Origin: Ruminococcus sp.
GTDB taxonomy: Bacteria; Bacillota; Clostridia; Oscillospirales; Acutalibacteraceae
Reading direction: 5' to 3'
DNA length: 64,000 bases
Assembly: GCA_017404145.1 (NCBI GenBank)
Contig: JAFRCW010000019.1
Span: forward strand, 1 to 64,000
Shown here: positions 1-9,765 of the stretch, piece after piece
How the letters are laid out: every line of letters starts with the position of its first letter
Position numbering within the stretch: position 1 is the stretch's first letter
Notes under the pieces: generated by a model
What the model was told of the DNA's origin: nothing
The model's input: the letters and a program-made list of their open reading frames with translations, nothing else
Databases searched by the model: none
Made by a program: the position numbers and the translations under genes

Positions 1-393
<393 letters not shown>

Positions 394-491
394 CATTATT
401 CTTTGGTCAGTTCAACCGCTTGTCTCTTCTCTTCACTTTATTCGGTTTTCAGGGTGTATGCCCTATAAAAGGATAACTACTTAGTTGCCAT

Positions 492-536
492 AAAGCAGCG
501 GCGTGACTGAATAAGCCACGCCGTTGCTTTTTGGAT
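492..536 (+). terminator. rRNA operon terminator
   Basis: A stem of about 14 bp (AAGCAGCGGCGTG pairing with CACGCCGTTGCTTT, one G-U pair) is followed by a T run. It sits 100 bases after the 23S end and is the first terminator there, so it probably ends the rRNA transcript. The 394-491 stretch holds no gene. Confidence 0.85.
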
Positions 537-560
537 TTTTTGATATGTATTAGTTGATAC

Positions 561-589
561 TTGTTATTTTAATGTTGTCTTGATATAAT
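561..589 (+). promoter_or_regulatory. Sigma-A-type promoter
   Basis: TTGTTA, a 17-bp spacer and TATAAT, ending 43 bases before the ATG of the downstream gene. It gives that gene a promoter separate from the rRNA operon. Confidence 0.65.
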
Positions 590-631
590 AAAATATATTA
601 TTTGATTTATTATAAAAAAGAGGTGATTTTT

Positions 632-1321
632 ATGGCACTCACCGAGTTTTTAATTGGAGCATTGGTTGTTGGAGCAACTTCTTTTGGTATAGGGTCATCT
701 ATAAAAAAGAGAAATAGAAATAAAAGAAGAGAACAAGAAGAAAGAATAGAATCTCAAAAAAGACAAGAAGAGGAGGAGAAGAGAAAAAATACACCTTGTT
801 ATTTCGAAGACGGAATAAGTGAGGTTGAATTTCATAAAATTGTTAAATCTACGGCAAAACGATTCAAAAGATTAAAAATAATCTCTATTTCAGGACTTTC
901 AGTTGAATTTGATTTTTATTCTCAAAGTGGACTAACTACATATAACGCAAAAATAAACTTCAATGATTATGGACATATCACAGGAAAATATTGGTGGGAA
1001 AAATATGCTTATTCAGATTCTAAACTGCCAACTATTTTTTCTGAAGCATTGAAAGACAATCTCTGTATAGCTCTTAAAGATGCAGAAACAAATTACAATA
1101 AAAATGTTTTCCCTAATCATTGTAAGACTTGTGGAAATAAAATCATCGGTAGACCATATTGGTGTATGTATTGCGGTGCCCAAATTCGAAAGAAAAGAAT
1201 ATGGTTTTGCCATAAATGTGGAATGGTATTAAATTCACAAACAAACTTTAATACTGATTCTGGTATTTGGATTTGTACTGAATGTAACACAAGGAACAGA
1301 GTTAAAGAATACTTTTACTAA
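632..1321 (+). CDS. Hypothetical membrane-anchored zinc-ribbon protein
   Basis: The protein has 229 residues. I do not recognise a named family. It has an N-terminal hydrophobic segment (about residues 2-22, FLIGALVVGATSFGIGS), then a highly charged Lys/Glu/Arg stretch that looks like a coiled coil, a middle domain, and a C-terminal pair of zinc ribbons with CKTC, CMYC, CHKC and CTEC knuckles. The start is ATG 632, because AGAGGTG lies 7 bases upstream; an in-frame TTG at 602 has no ribosome site. The gene is much more A+T-rich and Lys/Asn-rich than its neighbours and sits just behind an rRNA operon, which suggests horizontal acquisition. It is flanked by its own promoter and terminator. The function is unknown. 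Confidence 0.8.
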   Translation: MALTEFLIGALVVGATSFGIGSSIKKRNRNKRREQEERIESQKRQEEEEKRKNTPCYFEDGISEVEFHKIVKSTAKRFKRLKIISISGLSVEFDFYSQSGLTTYNAKINFNDYGHITGKYWWEKYAYSDSKLPTIFSEALKDNLCIALKDAETNYNKNVFPNHCKTCGNKIIGRPYWCMYCGAQIRKKRIWFCHKCGMVLNSQTNFNTDSGIWICTECNTRNRVKEYFY

Positions 1322-1325
1322 AATA

Positions 1326-1352
1326 CAGGCTCCTATGTAGGGAGCCTGTTCG
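1326..1352. terminator. Bidirectional terminator between convergent genes
   Basis: CAGGCTCC and GGGAGCCTG form a stem with a 6-base loop between two convergent stop codons. The T-rich side is better on the minus strand. Confidence 0.6.
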
Positions 1353-1724
1353 TTATTCATCGAAGAGATTAAGATCATAACCGTCACCGACGCTGTCCGG
1401 CGAAGGTTCGGGAAAGTTGTCGGAAGTAAAATCATCAATGCCGAAATCTTCGGGAAAAGGCTCTGCCGCCTGCGGAAGCTCTTGTTTTTCCGCTTCTGTT
1501 TCCGTTTCGGTTTCTTCCGCCTCTTCCTCATCCATACCGGAGAAGATCCTCAGCATCGCGAAACAGATGACCACGATCACACCCGCGCCGATCAGCTGCA
1601 GCACAGAGACAAAGATCATCGAGCCGATAACGATATTGCGTATCAGCGTAACGACAGAGAATAGGAATGCGACAGCGGCAACGCCGAGCGCGATTTTGAT
1701 AATCAAGGATTTTGGGTTCTTCAT
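1353..1724 (-). CDS. Hypothetical two-TM protein with acidic tail
   Basis: The protein has 123 residues. Two hydrophobic helices (about residues 8-28 and 32-55) are followed by an acidic, Glu/Asp/Pro-rich cytoplasmic or extracellular tail of about 65 residues. The start is ATG 1724, because GTGAGG upstream is the ribosome site; the frame could be read from GTG 1736, but that codon is part of the Shine-Dalgarno sequence. It lies 27 bases after the HAD phosphatase gene on the same strand and is probably co-transcribed with it. No family was recognised and the function is unknown. Confidence 0.75.
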   Translation of the reverse strand: MKNPKSLIIKIALGVAAVAFLFSVVTLIRNIVIGSMIFVSVLQLIGAGVIVVICFAMLRIFSGMDEEEAEETETETEAEKQELPQAAEPFPEDFGIDDFTSDNFPEPSPDSVGDGYDLNLFDE

Positions 1725-1751
1725 AGAAAACCTCACGGGAAATAGACTTTT

Positions 1752-2489
1752 TTACAGAGTTCTGAGATAGTCGGTGATTTTTGTAACGTCGCCGTCCATG
1801 ACGGAATAGACGCAGGGAATCTCTTCTCCCTCTTCGATATCGGGAGAGATATCCTGATGGATATAGATGCCGTCGATGCCGACATTTTTCGCGCCCTGCA
1901 TATCGGAGATCTTGTCGTTGCCGATCATGATGCAGTCAGCGGGATCAAGGCTGTATTTTTTCAGCAGCGCCTTGAAGAAGATGGGAGAGGGTTTGCAGAC
2001 TCTCAGGTCGGAGCTGATCAGGATACCGTCAAAGTAAGGGAGGATCCCCACTTTTTCCAGCTCGGGCAGCGTAAAGGATCGCTGGGCGTTTGAAAGTAAA
2101 TAAATGCGGCAGTTGCTTTCTTTCAAAAAGATCAGCAGCTCTCTGACGCCGTCATAAAGGCGGATATGCTTGATCGACGCTTTGCGGAACTGCTTGGCAG
2201 TCTCCAGCAACATCGCCTTGGTAGGACGGATGCCCATATGCTTATACAGCTTTTCAAATACATGGAGCAGATCGATGTCAAGATAACGGTTGTAAGGACG
2301 CTTGATCAATTCTTTGAGCTTCTCTTCCTTACAGTAACGGACATAACGCTGTCTTAACTCCTTGGGAAGATAGACCGCGCCCTTTTTCGAGAAGATATCG
2401 GCGACCTTGCTCCAGAAGAGCGGCGCCTCCTCGTCGGTGCGGATATCTACAAGCGTACCGTAAAGATCAAAAATGACATTTTTATACAC
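1752..2489 (-). CDS. HAD-superfamily hydrolase (phosphatase-like)
   Basis: The protein has 245 residues. Motif I is VIFDLYGTLVD (nucleophile Asp8, with Tyr where many members have Asp at +2), motif II is LLSNAQ, and motifs III/IV are CKPSPIFF and MIGNDKISDMQGA. This is a class I cap HAD of the YjjG/pyrophosphatase PpaX type, cytoplasmic, probably acting on a small phosphorylated metabolite; the substrate cannot be read from sequence. GTG 2489 is chosen as start because GGGGGT lies 6 bases before it. A TATAAT lies just upstream of that, so the leader may be very short. It is the first gene of a two-gene leftward unit, divergent from nth. Confidence 0.85.
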   Translation of the reverse strand: MYKNVIFDLYGTLVDIRTDEEAPLFWSKVADIFSKKGAVYLPKELRQRYVRYCKEEKLKELIKRPYNRYLDIDLLHVFEKLYKHMGIRPTKAMLLETAKQFRKASIKHIRLYDGVRELLIFLKESNCRIYLLSNAQRSFTLPELEKVGILPYFDGILISSDLRVCKPSPIFFKALLKKYSLDPADCIMIGNDKISDMQGAKNVGIDGIYIHQDISPDIEEGEEIPCVYSVMDGDVTKITDYLRTL

Positions 2490-2553
2490 GCCCAAACCCC
2501 CATTATATCTTATCTGACTCCATTGTATCACAAAGGAAAAGGAGTATCAATAG

Positions 2554-2582
2554 TTGAAGTCTAAAATCATTTGTGTTAAAAT
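2554..2582 (+). promoter_or_regulatory. nth promoter
   Basis: TTGAAG, a 17-bp spacer and TAAAAT, 19 bases before the ATG of nth. The ribosome site AGGTGAT follows directly. Confidence 0.65.
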
Positions 2583-2601
2583 GATTTTCAGGTGATGAAA
2601 A

Positions 2602-3231
2602 ATGACGAAAAAAGAGATCGCCGTTCAAGCGGTAGAAGCGTTGAAGAAAGAATATCCCGATTCCATCTGTTCACTGGAATACACCGATCCCTTACAATTG
2701 CTGATCGCGACAAGGCTGTCGGCGCAGTGTACCGACGCGAGAGTAAATATGGTAACGCCCGCGCTTTTCGACCGTTTCAAAACCGCAAAGGACTTTGCGG
2801 ATTCTACCTATGAGGAAGTCGCAGAATATATCAAGACTTGCGGGCTGTATAAAACGAAATCAAAAGATATCGTAGAGATGTGCCGCGTGCTGTGTGAGAA
2901 GTATGACGGCGAGGTGCCGTCCACACTCGACGAGCTGATCGCGCTCCCCGGCATCGGCAGAAAGACCGCGAATCTGGTGATGGGAGATATCTTCCATATG
3001 GAGGGCGCGGTAGTGGTGGATACCCACTGCATCCGTATCACACGGCGTCTCGGGCTGCACACCGAGACCGACCAGAAGAAGATCGAATTTGCGCTCAGAA
3101 AACTGCTCCCGCCGACGGAGTCGAGCGACTTTTGCCATCGACTGGTACTCCACGGCAGAGCGGTCTGTACTGCGAGAAAAGCGTACTGCGAAAACTGCTG
3201 TATGAACGCGTTTTGCAGGAAGAAAGTATGA
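2602..3231 (+). CDS. nth: Endonuclease III
   Basis: The protein has 209 residues, a normal length for Nth. It is a bifunctional DNA glycosylase/AP lyase for oxidised pyrimidines in base-excision repair. The helix-hairpin-helix LPGIGRKTAN (115-124) carries the Schiff-base Lys121, and VVVDTH gives catalytic Asp140. The C-terminal [4Fe-4S] ligands fit the family spacing C-x6-C-x2-C-x5-C (Cys189, 196, 199, 205). AGGTGAT lies 5 bases before ATG 2602. The gene is monocistronic: its own promoter is upstream, and a dispersed repeat plus a shared terminator separate it from valS. Confidence 0.96.
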   Translation: MTKKEIAVQAVEALKKEYPDSICSLEYTDPLQLLIATRLSAQCTDARVNMVTPALFDRFKTAKDFADSTYEEVAEYIKTCGLYKTKSKDIVEMCRVLCEKYDGEVPSTLDELIALPGIGRKTANLVMGDIFHMEGAVVVDTHCIRITRRLGLHTETDQKKIEFALRKLLPPTESSDFCHRLVLHGRAVCTARKAYCENCCMNAFCRKKV

Positions 3232-3236
3232 TGAGT

Positions 3237-3348
3237 AGTCATTGCGAGGCTCCTTATGGAGCCGTGGCAATCCCCTTCCGTTTGCAACCGTTAGTAATGA
3301 CAGGGGGATTCCCACGCCGTGACCGCAAGGGTCACGTCTCGGAATGAC
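3237..3348. repeat. CATTGCGAGG-type palindromic repeat, copy 1
   Basis: GTCATTGCGAGG opens the element, GTGGCAATCCCC ends the first half, and an inverted relative (GGGGATTCCCACG ... GGAATGAC) forms the second half, so the whole folds as a long imperfect hairpin. Relatives lie at 20828, 29430 and 32576. It fills the gap between nth and the nth/valS terminator. Confidence 0.85.
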
Positions 3349-3357
3349 AACAATATA

Positions 3358-3389
3358 AAGATCCCGAACACAAAGTTCGGGATCTTTTT
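3358..3389. terminator. Bidirectional terminator of nth and valS
   Basis: A 12-bp perfect stem (AAGATCCCGAAC with GTTCGGGATCTT), a 5-base loop, and T runs on both strands lie between the convergent nth and valS genes. Confidence 0.92.
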
Positions 3390-3390
3390 C

Positions 3391-6084
3391 TTACAGGAAC
3401 TGTTTGATCGCGGCTTCGATTAATGCGATCTTCTCGCGTTCGCGCTGCGCCTGACCTTTGATCTTTTCGACCACGGCGGCGGGCGCTTTGTGGAGGAAGC
3501 CTTCGTTTTTGAGCTTGTTCTCGTCCTGCATCAGGAGCTTCTTGGTTTGTTCAAGCTCCTTGTTCAGACGTTTGAGCTCTGCCTCCTTATCGACCAGCTC
3601 GTTAAGCGGGATATAGATTTTTGCGCTGGCGGTGACGACCGTTACCGCGCCGTCAATGTTGAAATCTTCTCCGATCTCGACCGCATCGGCAGACGCGAGC
3701 TTCTTGAAGAACTCGACGCCGTGGGAGAAGGTATCGGCAACCTTGGTTGCGATGAAGTAGTTCGCCTTTTTCGAGGGCGGTACATTCATCTCGTTGCGCT
3801 GGGTACGCACCGCGGTGATCGCCTGCATGATCTTTTCCATCTCCTGCGCCTCTTGGGGGAAGTGGAGAGCATCGGTATATTCGGGATATTTCTGAAGCAT
3901 GATCGTCTCGCCCTCGTGGGGAATCGACTGCCAGATCTCTTCCGTGATAAACGGCATAAACGGATGCAGGAGCTTTAATATCTTGTCGAGTACATAGACC
4001 AGCACCTGACGCGCCGCCTGCGCGGAGGCTTCGTCGTCAGAATAGAGTCTGGACTTAGAAAGCTCGATATACCAGTCGCAGAAGCAGTCCCAGATAAAGT
4101 CGTAGAGCTTCTGGACCGCAACGCCCAGCTCAAACTTGTCGAGATTCTCGGTGACTTCCTTCGCTACCGTGTTGAGAGTGGAGAGGATCCACTTATCCTC
4201 GAGCTTCAGCTCATCGGGGAGAGCAAGCGGCACATCCTTGCCCTCAATATTCATTAAGACAAAGCGGGAAGCGTTGTAGAGCTTGTTCGCAAAGTTGCGG
4301 CAGCTCTCAACTCTCTCCTCGGAAAATCTCATATCGTTGCCGGGAGAGTTGCCGGTCGCAAGGAAGAATCTTAAGGCGTCCGCGCCGTACTTGTCGATGA
4401 CCTCGATCGGATCGACGCCGTTGCCTAAGGACTTAGACATCTTTCTGCCCTGCGCGTCGCGGATCAGACCGTGGATAAATACCGTGCGGAACGGCACGTC
4501 GTGCATATGGTGCATACCGGAGAAGATCATTCTCGCGACCCAGAAGAAGATGATATCATAGCCGGTGACAAGCGTGTCGGTGGGATAGAAGTATTTCAGC
4601 TCTTCGGTATCCTCCGGCCAGCCTAAAGTCGAGAACGGCCACAAAGCAGAACTAAACCAAGTGTCGAGGGTATCCTCGTCCTGCTTCAGATGCACACAGC
4701 CGCAGTGCGGACATTTTTCGGGCGCGTCTTTGCTGACGACCATACCGCCGCATTCCTCGCAGTAATAGGCGGGGATACGGTGACCCCACCAGAGCTGTCT
4801 CGAAATACACCAGTCACGGATGTTTTCCATCCAGTTGAAGTAGATTTTTTCACTCCGCTTGGGGATGAACTTGGTTCTGCCGTCGCGTACGCACTCGATC
4901 GCGGGCTCCGCGAGAGGCTTCATCTTGACAAACCACTGCTTAGAGACCATCGGCTCGATGGTGGTATGACAGCGGTAGCAGGTGCCGACGTCGTGAGACA
5001 GATCCTCAACCTCTTTGAGAAGTCCCTGTTCTGTCAGATCTTCGAGAATGACTTTTCTCGCCTCAATGGTGGAAAGACCCGCATATTTGCCGCAGTCGAG
5101 CACCTCGGGCTCGTTCTCGGAGAGAGAGCCTTTTTTCTTTAATTCTTCATACTGCGCGACGTCGTCCTTGCCTGTCATATGACCGTCATAGGTGAAGCAG
5201 CGGACGATCGGCAGACTGTGTCTGAGACCGACCTCAAAGTCGTTGGGGTCGTGCGCGGGAGTGATCTTGACCACGCCGGTACCCTTTTCCATATCGGCGT
5301 GCTCATCGCAGACGATGGGGATCTCCTTGTTGAGCAGCGGCAGGATCACGTGACAGCCGTGCAGATGCTTGTATCTTTCGTCCTCTGCGTTGATCGCGAC
5401 AGCGGTATCGCCGAGCATCGTCTCGGGACGGGTGGTGGCGATCTCTAAGTACTCTCCGGTTTCTTTTACCGGATAGAGAATGTGCCAGAAGTGACCGTGC
5501 TGTTCTTCATATTCTACCTCCGCGTCGGAGATCGAGGTACAGCAGTGCGGACACCAGTTGACCATCCGATTGCCGCGATAAATCAAGCCTTCGTTATATA
5601 GATTGACGAATACTTCCTTGACCGCGTTGGAGCAGCCTTCGTCCATCGTGAAGCGTTCTCTCTCCCAGTCGCAGGAGACGCCCAGCTTCCAGAACTGCTT
5701 GGTGATGCGGTCGCCGTATTCCTTCTTCCATGCCCACGCGCGCTCTAAGAATTTCTCTCTGCCGAGGTCTTCCTTGGTGAGACCTTCCTTGCGCATCGCC
5801 TCAACGATCTTTGCCTCTGTCGCGATAGAAGCGTGATCGGTGCCGGGCAGCCAGAGGGCGGAGTAGCCTTGCATACGGCGAAATCTGGTCAGGATATCCT
5901 GCAGGGTGTTATCCAGCGCATGACCGATATGCAGCTGACCGGTGATATTGGGCGGAGGCATCACGATAGAATAGGGCTTTTTGGAGCGGTCTACCTCTGC
6001 ATGGAAGTAGTTGCCGTCCATCCAGAATTGATATATTCTGTCCTCAACCTGTTTGGGGTCGTAGGACTTATTCAGCTGTGCCAT
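3391..6084 (-). CDS. valS: Valyl-tRNA synthetase
   Basis: The protein has 897 residues, in the normal size range. It charges tRNA-Val in the cytoplasm. The class I signatures are present: [16 protein letters not shown] with HIGH at residues 52-55, and KMSKS at 548-552. The CP1 editing domain contains [12 protein letters not shown]. The zinc-knuckle-like CPHC/CEEC residues and the C-terminal coiled-coil arm ([20 protein letters not shown]) are typical of the ValS family. Start ATG 6084 follows GGAGGA. It has its own promoter (6121-6149) and no T-box leader, unlike many clostridial synthetase genes. Confidence 0.98.
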   Translation of the reverse strand: MAQLNKSYDPKQVEDRIYQFWMDGNYFHAEVDRSKKPYSIVMPPPNITGQLHIGHALDNTLQDILTRFRRMQGYSALWLPGTDHASIATEAKIVEAMRKEGLTKEDLGREKFLERAWAWKKEYGDRITKQFWKLGVSCDWERERFTMDEGCSNAVKEVFVNLYNEGLIYRGNRMVNWCPHCCTSISDAEVEYEEQHGHFWHILYPVKETGEYLEIATTRPETMLGDTAVAINAEDERYKHLHGCHVILPLLNKEIPIVCDEHADMEKGTGVVKITPAHDPNDFEVGLRHSLPIVRCFTYDGHMTGKDDVAQYEELKKKGSLSENEPEVLDCGKYAGLSTIEARKVILEDLTEQGLLKEVEDLSHDVGTCYRCHTTIEPMVSKQWFVKMKPLAEPAIECVRDGRTKFIPKRSEKIYFNWMENIRDWCISRQLWWGHRIPAYYCEECGGMVVSKDAPEKCPHCGCVHLKQDEDTLDTWFSSALWPFSTLGWPEDTEELKYFYPTDTLVTGYDIIFFWVARMIFSGMHHMHDVPFRTVFIHGLIRDAQGRKMSKSLGNGVDPIEVIDKYGADALRFFLATGNSPGNDMRFSEERVESCRNFANKLYNASRFVLMNIEGKDVPLALPDELKLEDKWILSTLNTVAKEVTENLDKFELGVAVQKLYDFIWDCFCDWYIELSKSRLYSDDEASAQAARQVLVYVLDKILKLLHPFMPFITEEIWQSIPHEGETIMLQKYPEYTDALHFPQEAQEMEKIMQAITAVRTQRNEMNVPPSKKANYFIATKVADTFSHGVEFFKKLASADAVEIGEDFNIDGAVTVVTASAKIYIPLNELVDKEAELKRLNKELEQTKKLLMQDENKLKNEGFLHKAPAAVVEKIKGQAQREREKIALIEAAIKQFL

Positions 6085-6120
6085 TGTTTGTTTCCTCCGA
6101 TCGTTAAAAATCGCTTGTTT

Positions 6121-6149
6121 ATTATCTCATTCCATGGTGCATTTGTCAA
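6121..6149 (-). promoter_or_regulatory. valS promoter
   Basis: On the minus strand: TTGACA, 17 bp, GATAAT, about 37 bases before the valS ATG. It sits 8 bases downstream (in the valS direction) of the palindromic repeat at 6157-6416. Confidence 0.7.
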
Positions 6150-6156
6150 TATTCTC

Positions 6157-6416
6157 ATACTGATTTCTAATTAATCACTTTAACATCTATTGCGTATAAT
6201 TCCGCAGAGCTTTGTTGTCGTTGCGTCGTCGCTCGCTGTACTCGGTAGGCATATCCGGTTGGTATGCCTTGACCTCGTGTTGCGGCTCCTCCTTTCCCAC
6301 CGTGCAGGGGCACGTTGGGGTCCCCGGATAAGGCGTCAGCCTAGCGGCGTCCTTCGCCTCGCTCTGCGAAATTCTCCGCTAATATCTTGTTTAAGCGTTT
6401 TATCAGAAATCAGTAT
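6157..6416. repeat. Long stop-codon-associated palindromic element, copy 1
   Basis: The ends ATACTGATTTCT and AGAAATCAGTAT are perfect 12-bp inverted repeats. Further inward, AATTCCGCAGAGC and GCTCTGCGAAATT also pair, so the 260-bp element folds as one long stem with a G+C-rich central part. A shorter relative lies at 33332-33488. In both cases the right end abuts or overlaps the TAA of a leftward gene. No coding sequence is evident. This explains the whole gap between valS and the DUF4340 gene. Confidence 0.8.
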
Positions 6417-8248
6417 TAGATACTCTTTACCTTCTTGCCGTTTGTCAGATCCTCGGCGGATTCGATCAGCTTGGTAACATAGCTTTTGTATGCCATACCG
6501 ATGTAGTCTCCGTTAAGAGAAACAGGCAGGCGGGATTCACTCGAGTTATCGATACGAATGACGTCTGCGGGTCTTCCGGTGGAGTAGGTGATCGTAACGG
6601 TGCAGAGATTGCCCGCTACCGAGCTGTTATATTCACCCTCCAAGAGAGTGATTCCCGTCAGGTTCTGGAAGAAAACAGTGAAGTTCTCTTCTTTGAGAGA
6701 GACGCCGTTACATTCCGCTTTGGTGGAGGTGACGTCCTCGTAGTCGCCCTCGTCGTTTTCGACCGATTCGGTGGTGGTTGTGACGTCGATTTTTCGGGAA
6801 TGACCGTTCGCGTCAAAGGTGATGGAGGTGACCGCTTCAACGTTGATGTCAAGAACCGCATCGGGTCTGAGCTTTTCTACACTCGTGTTGACCCATTCCA
6901 CCGCGCCGAGCTGGATTGAGTAGATGACCGCCGTGCCCGGGGTCATAATACAGACATTGCCGTCGCTGTCGGGAGCGGAAGCGAGAATCTCGATAGTGCC
7001 GTCAGAATACTGAGCGACCACTCTCGCATAAGGCTCTGACAGTCCGTAGGAAGAGAGCTGTCCCTCGGAGGGATTGACGCACAGAACCTTTTCGGCGTAT
7101 ACGCCGCGGATCGCGCCCGCGATATCCGCGCTCTCGGCGGCAGAGGTGAACATTTTATAGGGGGAGGTCATCATATATTCGGACTTGATCGCTTCATCGG
7201 AATTCGGCTGAAGAACAATCGGCTCAGAGTAGCGGGTGCCGGAAATCTCCAGAGAAGTGAACAAAGATGAGTCTACATCCTCCGCCTGCGAGGTGACAGA
7301 AAGACTGATCAGATCGTTAACAGAATACAAGAATGCGTCGACCGCGTCCTTTTCTGCCAGATAGACGGTGTTGCTGTCTCCGAAGGTGAAGTAAGCGCCT
7401 TCCTCCGCAGGAGCGTTCGCGCCGACGGTGATGAGAGAGGAGGTGTCGTCGGAATACCTCACCCTTACGGTTGCCTGAGGAGTATCAAAGCCGAAATCGG
7501 AAAGATTGGCGTCGATTGCGGCTACGGTGTTGAATTTCAGATTTGCCGCGTCGTTCGCGACAGCGTCCGCCATACCGCTTTGCAGATCGAAATCTTCAAA
7601 GCCGACAAGCGTATAGACGGTGGTGTCGGTGACTTCGTTGCCGTCCTCGTCGGTAGTGGTCGGCGTATAAGAAGTAACGGTGAAAGAACCGTTCTGGTTT
7701 TCCACATCGATTTGAGAAACATTGAATACATCATAAGATACCAGCGTACCGACGCCGTTTTGTTCGATCTCGCCTTCCTCGGTGGTTTCGACCTGAGCCT
7801 GATGCTCGCCCTTTTCGTCAACCTTGACTTCAAAGTTTGCTTCCTGATACGGGTTTTCCGAGTCGTCGGACGACGGCGATGCAGGGTTGAGCTTGAGTAT
7901 CAGCAGAATCGCGACCAGCGCGACCACTACAACCGCGGGGATCGCGATCCACCACGGGATCTTGCTTTTCTTGGAAGGATCTTTTTCTTTGGAGAACCGT
8001 TCTTTATCCTTTTCTTCTTCCCTTTGCAGGAAAGAGGCGAGAGGATCGTTTTTTGTTTCGGCAGGTTCTTCTGCTGTTTCGGAAATATCGGTTTCTGTGC
8101 TTTCGGTATTTTCGGCGTCAGAAGAGGCGGAGGCGTCCTCTTTCTCCTGTTCTTCAACGATCGCTTCGGCGACCTCCTTGATCGCGGCGATCTCTTCGAT
8201 GATTTCTTCGTTTTCGGGATTGATTTCGGGAGTTTTCTTTTCTTCCAT
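6416..8248 (-). CDS. DUF4340-type protein of a GldG-like ABC system
   Basis: The protein has 610 residues. It has a long acidic, disordered cytoplasmic N-terminus (1-95), one transmembrane helix (about 98-120), then a large extracellular region. The extracellular part has repeated mixed alpha/beta stretches resembling DUF4340 domains (for example YTLVGFEDFDLQSGMADAVA and ATVRVRYSDDTSSLITVG). Start ATG 8248 follows GAAGGAGGC and overlaps the stop of the gldG-like gene as TAATG, so translation is probably coupled. DUF4340 proteins usually accompany GldF/GldG-like ABC components in non-gliding bacteria. The transported substrate is unknown. The stop codon touches a palindromic repeat. Confidence 0.8.
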   Translation of the reverse strand: MEEKKTPEINPENEEIIEEIAAIKEVAEAIVEEQEKEDASASSDAENTESTETDISETAEEPAETKNDPLASFLQREEEKDKERFSKEKDPSKKSKIPWWIAIPAVVVVALVAILLILKLNPASPSSDDSENPYQEANFEVKVDEKGEHQAQVETTEEGEIEQNGVGTLVSYDVFNVSQIDVENQNGSFTVTSYTPTTTDEDGNEVTDTTVYTLVGFEDFDLQSGMADAVANDAANLKFNTVAAIDANLSDFGFDTPQATVRVRYSDDTSSLITVGANAPAEEGAYFTFGDSNTVYLAEKDAVDAFLYSVNDLISLSVTSQAEDVDSSLFTSLEISGTRYSEPIVLQPNSDEAIKSEYMMTSPYKMFTSAAESADIAGAIRGVYAEKVLCVNPSEGQLSSYGLSEPYARVVAQYSDGTIEILASAPDSDGNVCIMTPGTAVIYSIQLGAVEWVNTSVEKLRPDAVLDINVEAVTSITFDANGHSRKIDVTTTTESVENDEGDYEDVTSTKAECNGVSLKEENFTVFFQNLTGITLLEGEYNSSVAGNLCTVTITYSTGRPADVIRIDNSSESRLPVSLNGDYIGMAYKSYVTKLIESAEDLTNGKKVKSI

Positions 8249-9753
8249 TATTGATGCCTCCTTCTGATCCACACGATCAGGCCGATCAGCAGAATAGCGA
8301 CAGGGATCACATAGCGCAGCATGACAGAAATAAAGGTGGAAAGCCCCTGTGAGGTGATAGAAAGCTCGGTGTTGTCGATGCTCTTGCCCTCGATGGTGAT
8401 ACCGATTTCGTCGCGGTCGGCGATGGTATTGAAGAGGTTGATAAAGTAATCTGCGTTGTTAAATGAATGAGCGGTAAGCGCGCTCTGAGACCACGCGTCG
8501 TAGGAGCCAATCAGAAGTAGGTGAGAGGAACCGTTTTCATTGCTTTGGGTAGCGAGCGCCGCTCCGGTCAGCTTCTCTTGTGTCTGGTCATTGGGATCCC
8601 AGTTTTCGTCTGCGTCTCTGGGCAGTACAACCGCCGAGTCGGAAGAAGCGAGCAGCGATACCGCCGCGGAAGAATCGATGATTCTGACAGGCAAAGAGTA
8701 GAATAATACGACAGGAATGGAAGAATCCTTGATCCCCTCTGTATAATCCTGATTGTCATAGTCAAAGATAGAGATCAGATTAGGATACTGAGAATTGGTC
8801 ATATAGTTCGTATCGGTTTCATAGATATAACCGTCCTCGACCTCCAGACCCCATTCTTCCAATAAGCTGTTGATGTTTTTGAACTCGCTCTGAGGAGTCT
8901 GATCGTTGGGCAGATACACCAGCGTATGACCGTAGTCGCCGCCGTTATAGAGCCAGTCGGAAAGGGTCGTATAAACGTCGTCGTCAATATCCGTTGACGG
9001 ATCAAAGATAATCACGAACTGGGAGTCCTTAGAGATCTCTCCTGTGAGAAGGCTGACCTCTTCGACTTCATACGCGTTATTGGTCAGCAGTGTGGTGAAG
9101 GTGGAGCAGTCCTCTTCTCCCTGTCCCGAGAGAACGGTTACCTTGACCTTCTCTTCGGTGGTGACGTTCAGGATCGCGGTAATGACCGCCTGCTCGATAT
9201 GCTGGCTGGTGATCTCGTAGGTACCGTAATAGTAGTAGCTCTCCTGATCATACTCAAACATATCCTCCGCGTCGATCACGCGGTAGTCGTCGCCGGATTC
9301 TACTAAGATCAGATGAGATTTGGTCCAGTCGATATTCGGATATTTGGAGGTAAAGGTCGGATTGGTGGTCAGATTAACGTATTTGATATTGATGTTGGAA
9401 CTTTCCTGTTCCAGCTGACGGATCAGCTTGTTCGCCTGAACATAGTATTCGCCGCCCGATTCAAAATCGGCTTCCTCCTGAAGGATATAGATATTGACCT
9501 TTTTGTCCAGATCCTTCACATATTCCTTAGAATCCTCCTGCAGTTCAAAGACGGAGCTCTTGGTAAGATCCAGCGAGAGCGCAGGGAAGCGGGCTGTCAG
9601 CAGGTTGGTGACAATATTCAGCAGGACGATCGCCGCGATAAACAGCGCGGTCAGCAGAATGGCAAGAGAACCTTTCTTTGCCTTGCGGGATTTAAAAAAT
9701 GCTTTCAGGGAGCCTTTTTTCTTAGTCGTGGGGGTAGAATTATTGTTATTCAT
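8248..9753 (-). CDS. GldG-family ABC-associated membrane protein
   Basis: The protein has 501 residues. It has an Asn/Thr/Lys-rich cytoplasmic start, a transmembrane helix at about 30-52, a large extracellular domain of the ABC-type uncharacterised (GldG-like) family beginning LTKSSVFELQEDSKEYVKDL, and a second helix near the C-terminus (about 476-496) ending IRRRHQ. GAGGAGGTG precedes ATG 9753. The gene stands 12 bases after the permease gene and overlaps the DUF4340 gene, which fits an ATPase-permease-GldG-DUF4340 export complex. The role is inferred from family context only. Confidence 0.85.
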   Translation of the reverse strand: MNNNNSTPTTKKKGSLKAFFKSRKAKKGSLAILLTALFIAAIVLLNIVTNLLTARFPALSLDLTKSSVFELQEDSKEYVKDLDKKVNIYILQEEADFESGGEYYVQANKLIRQLEQESSNINIKYVNLTTNPTFTSKYPNIDWTKSHLILVESGDDYRVIDAEDMFEYDQESYYYYGTYEITSQHIEQAVITAILNVTTEEKVKVTVLSGQGEEDCSTFTTLLTNNAYEVEEVSLLTGEISKDSQFVIIFDPSTDIDDDVYTTLSDWLYNGGDYGHTLVYLPNDQTPQSEFKNINSLLEEWGLEVEDGYIYETDTNYMTNSQYPNLISIFDYDNQDYTEGIKDSSIPVVLFYSLPVRIIDSSAAVSLLASSDSAVVLPRDADENWDPNDQTQEKLTGAALATQSNENGSSHLLLIGSYDAWSQSALTAHSFNNADYFINLFNTIADRDEIGITIEGKSIDNTELSITSQGLSTFISVMLRYVIPVAILLIGLIVWIRRRHQ

Positions 9754-9765
9754 TTCGGCACCTCC

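Noticed and set aside
6085..6160. T-box leader before valS
   Set aside because: The promoter is 37 bases from the start codon, leaving no room for a T-box, and no AGGGTGG T-box sequence is seen. The same holds for trpS.
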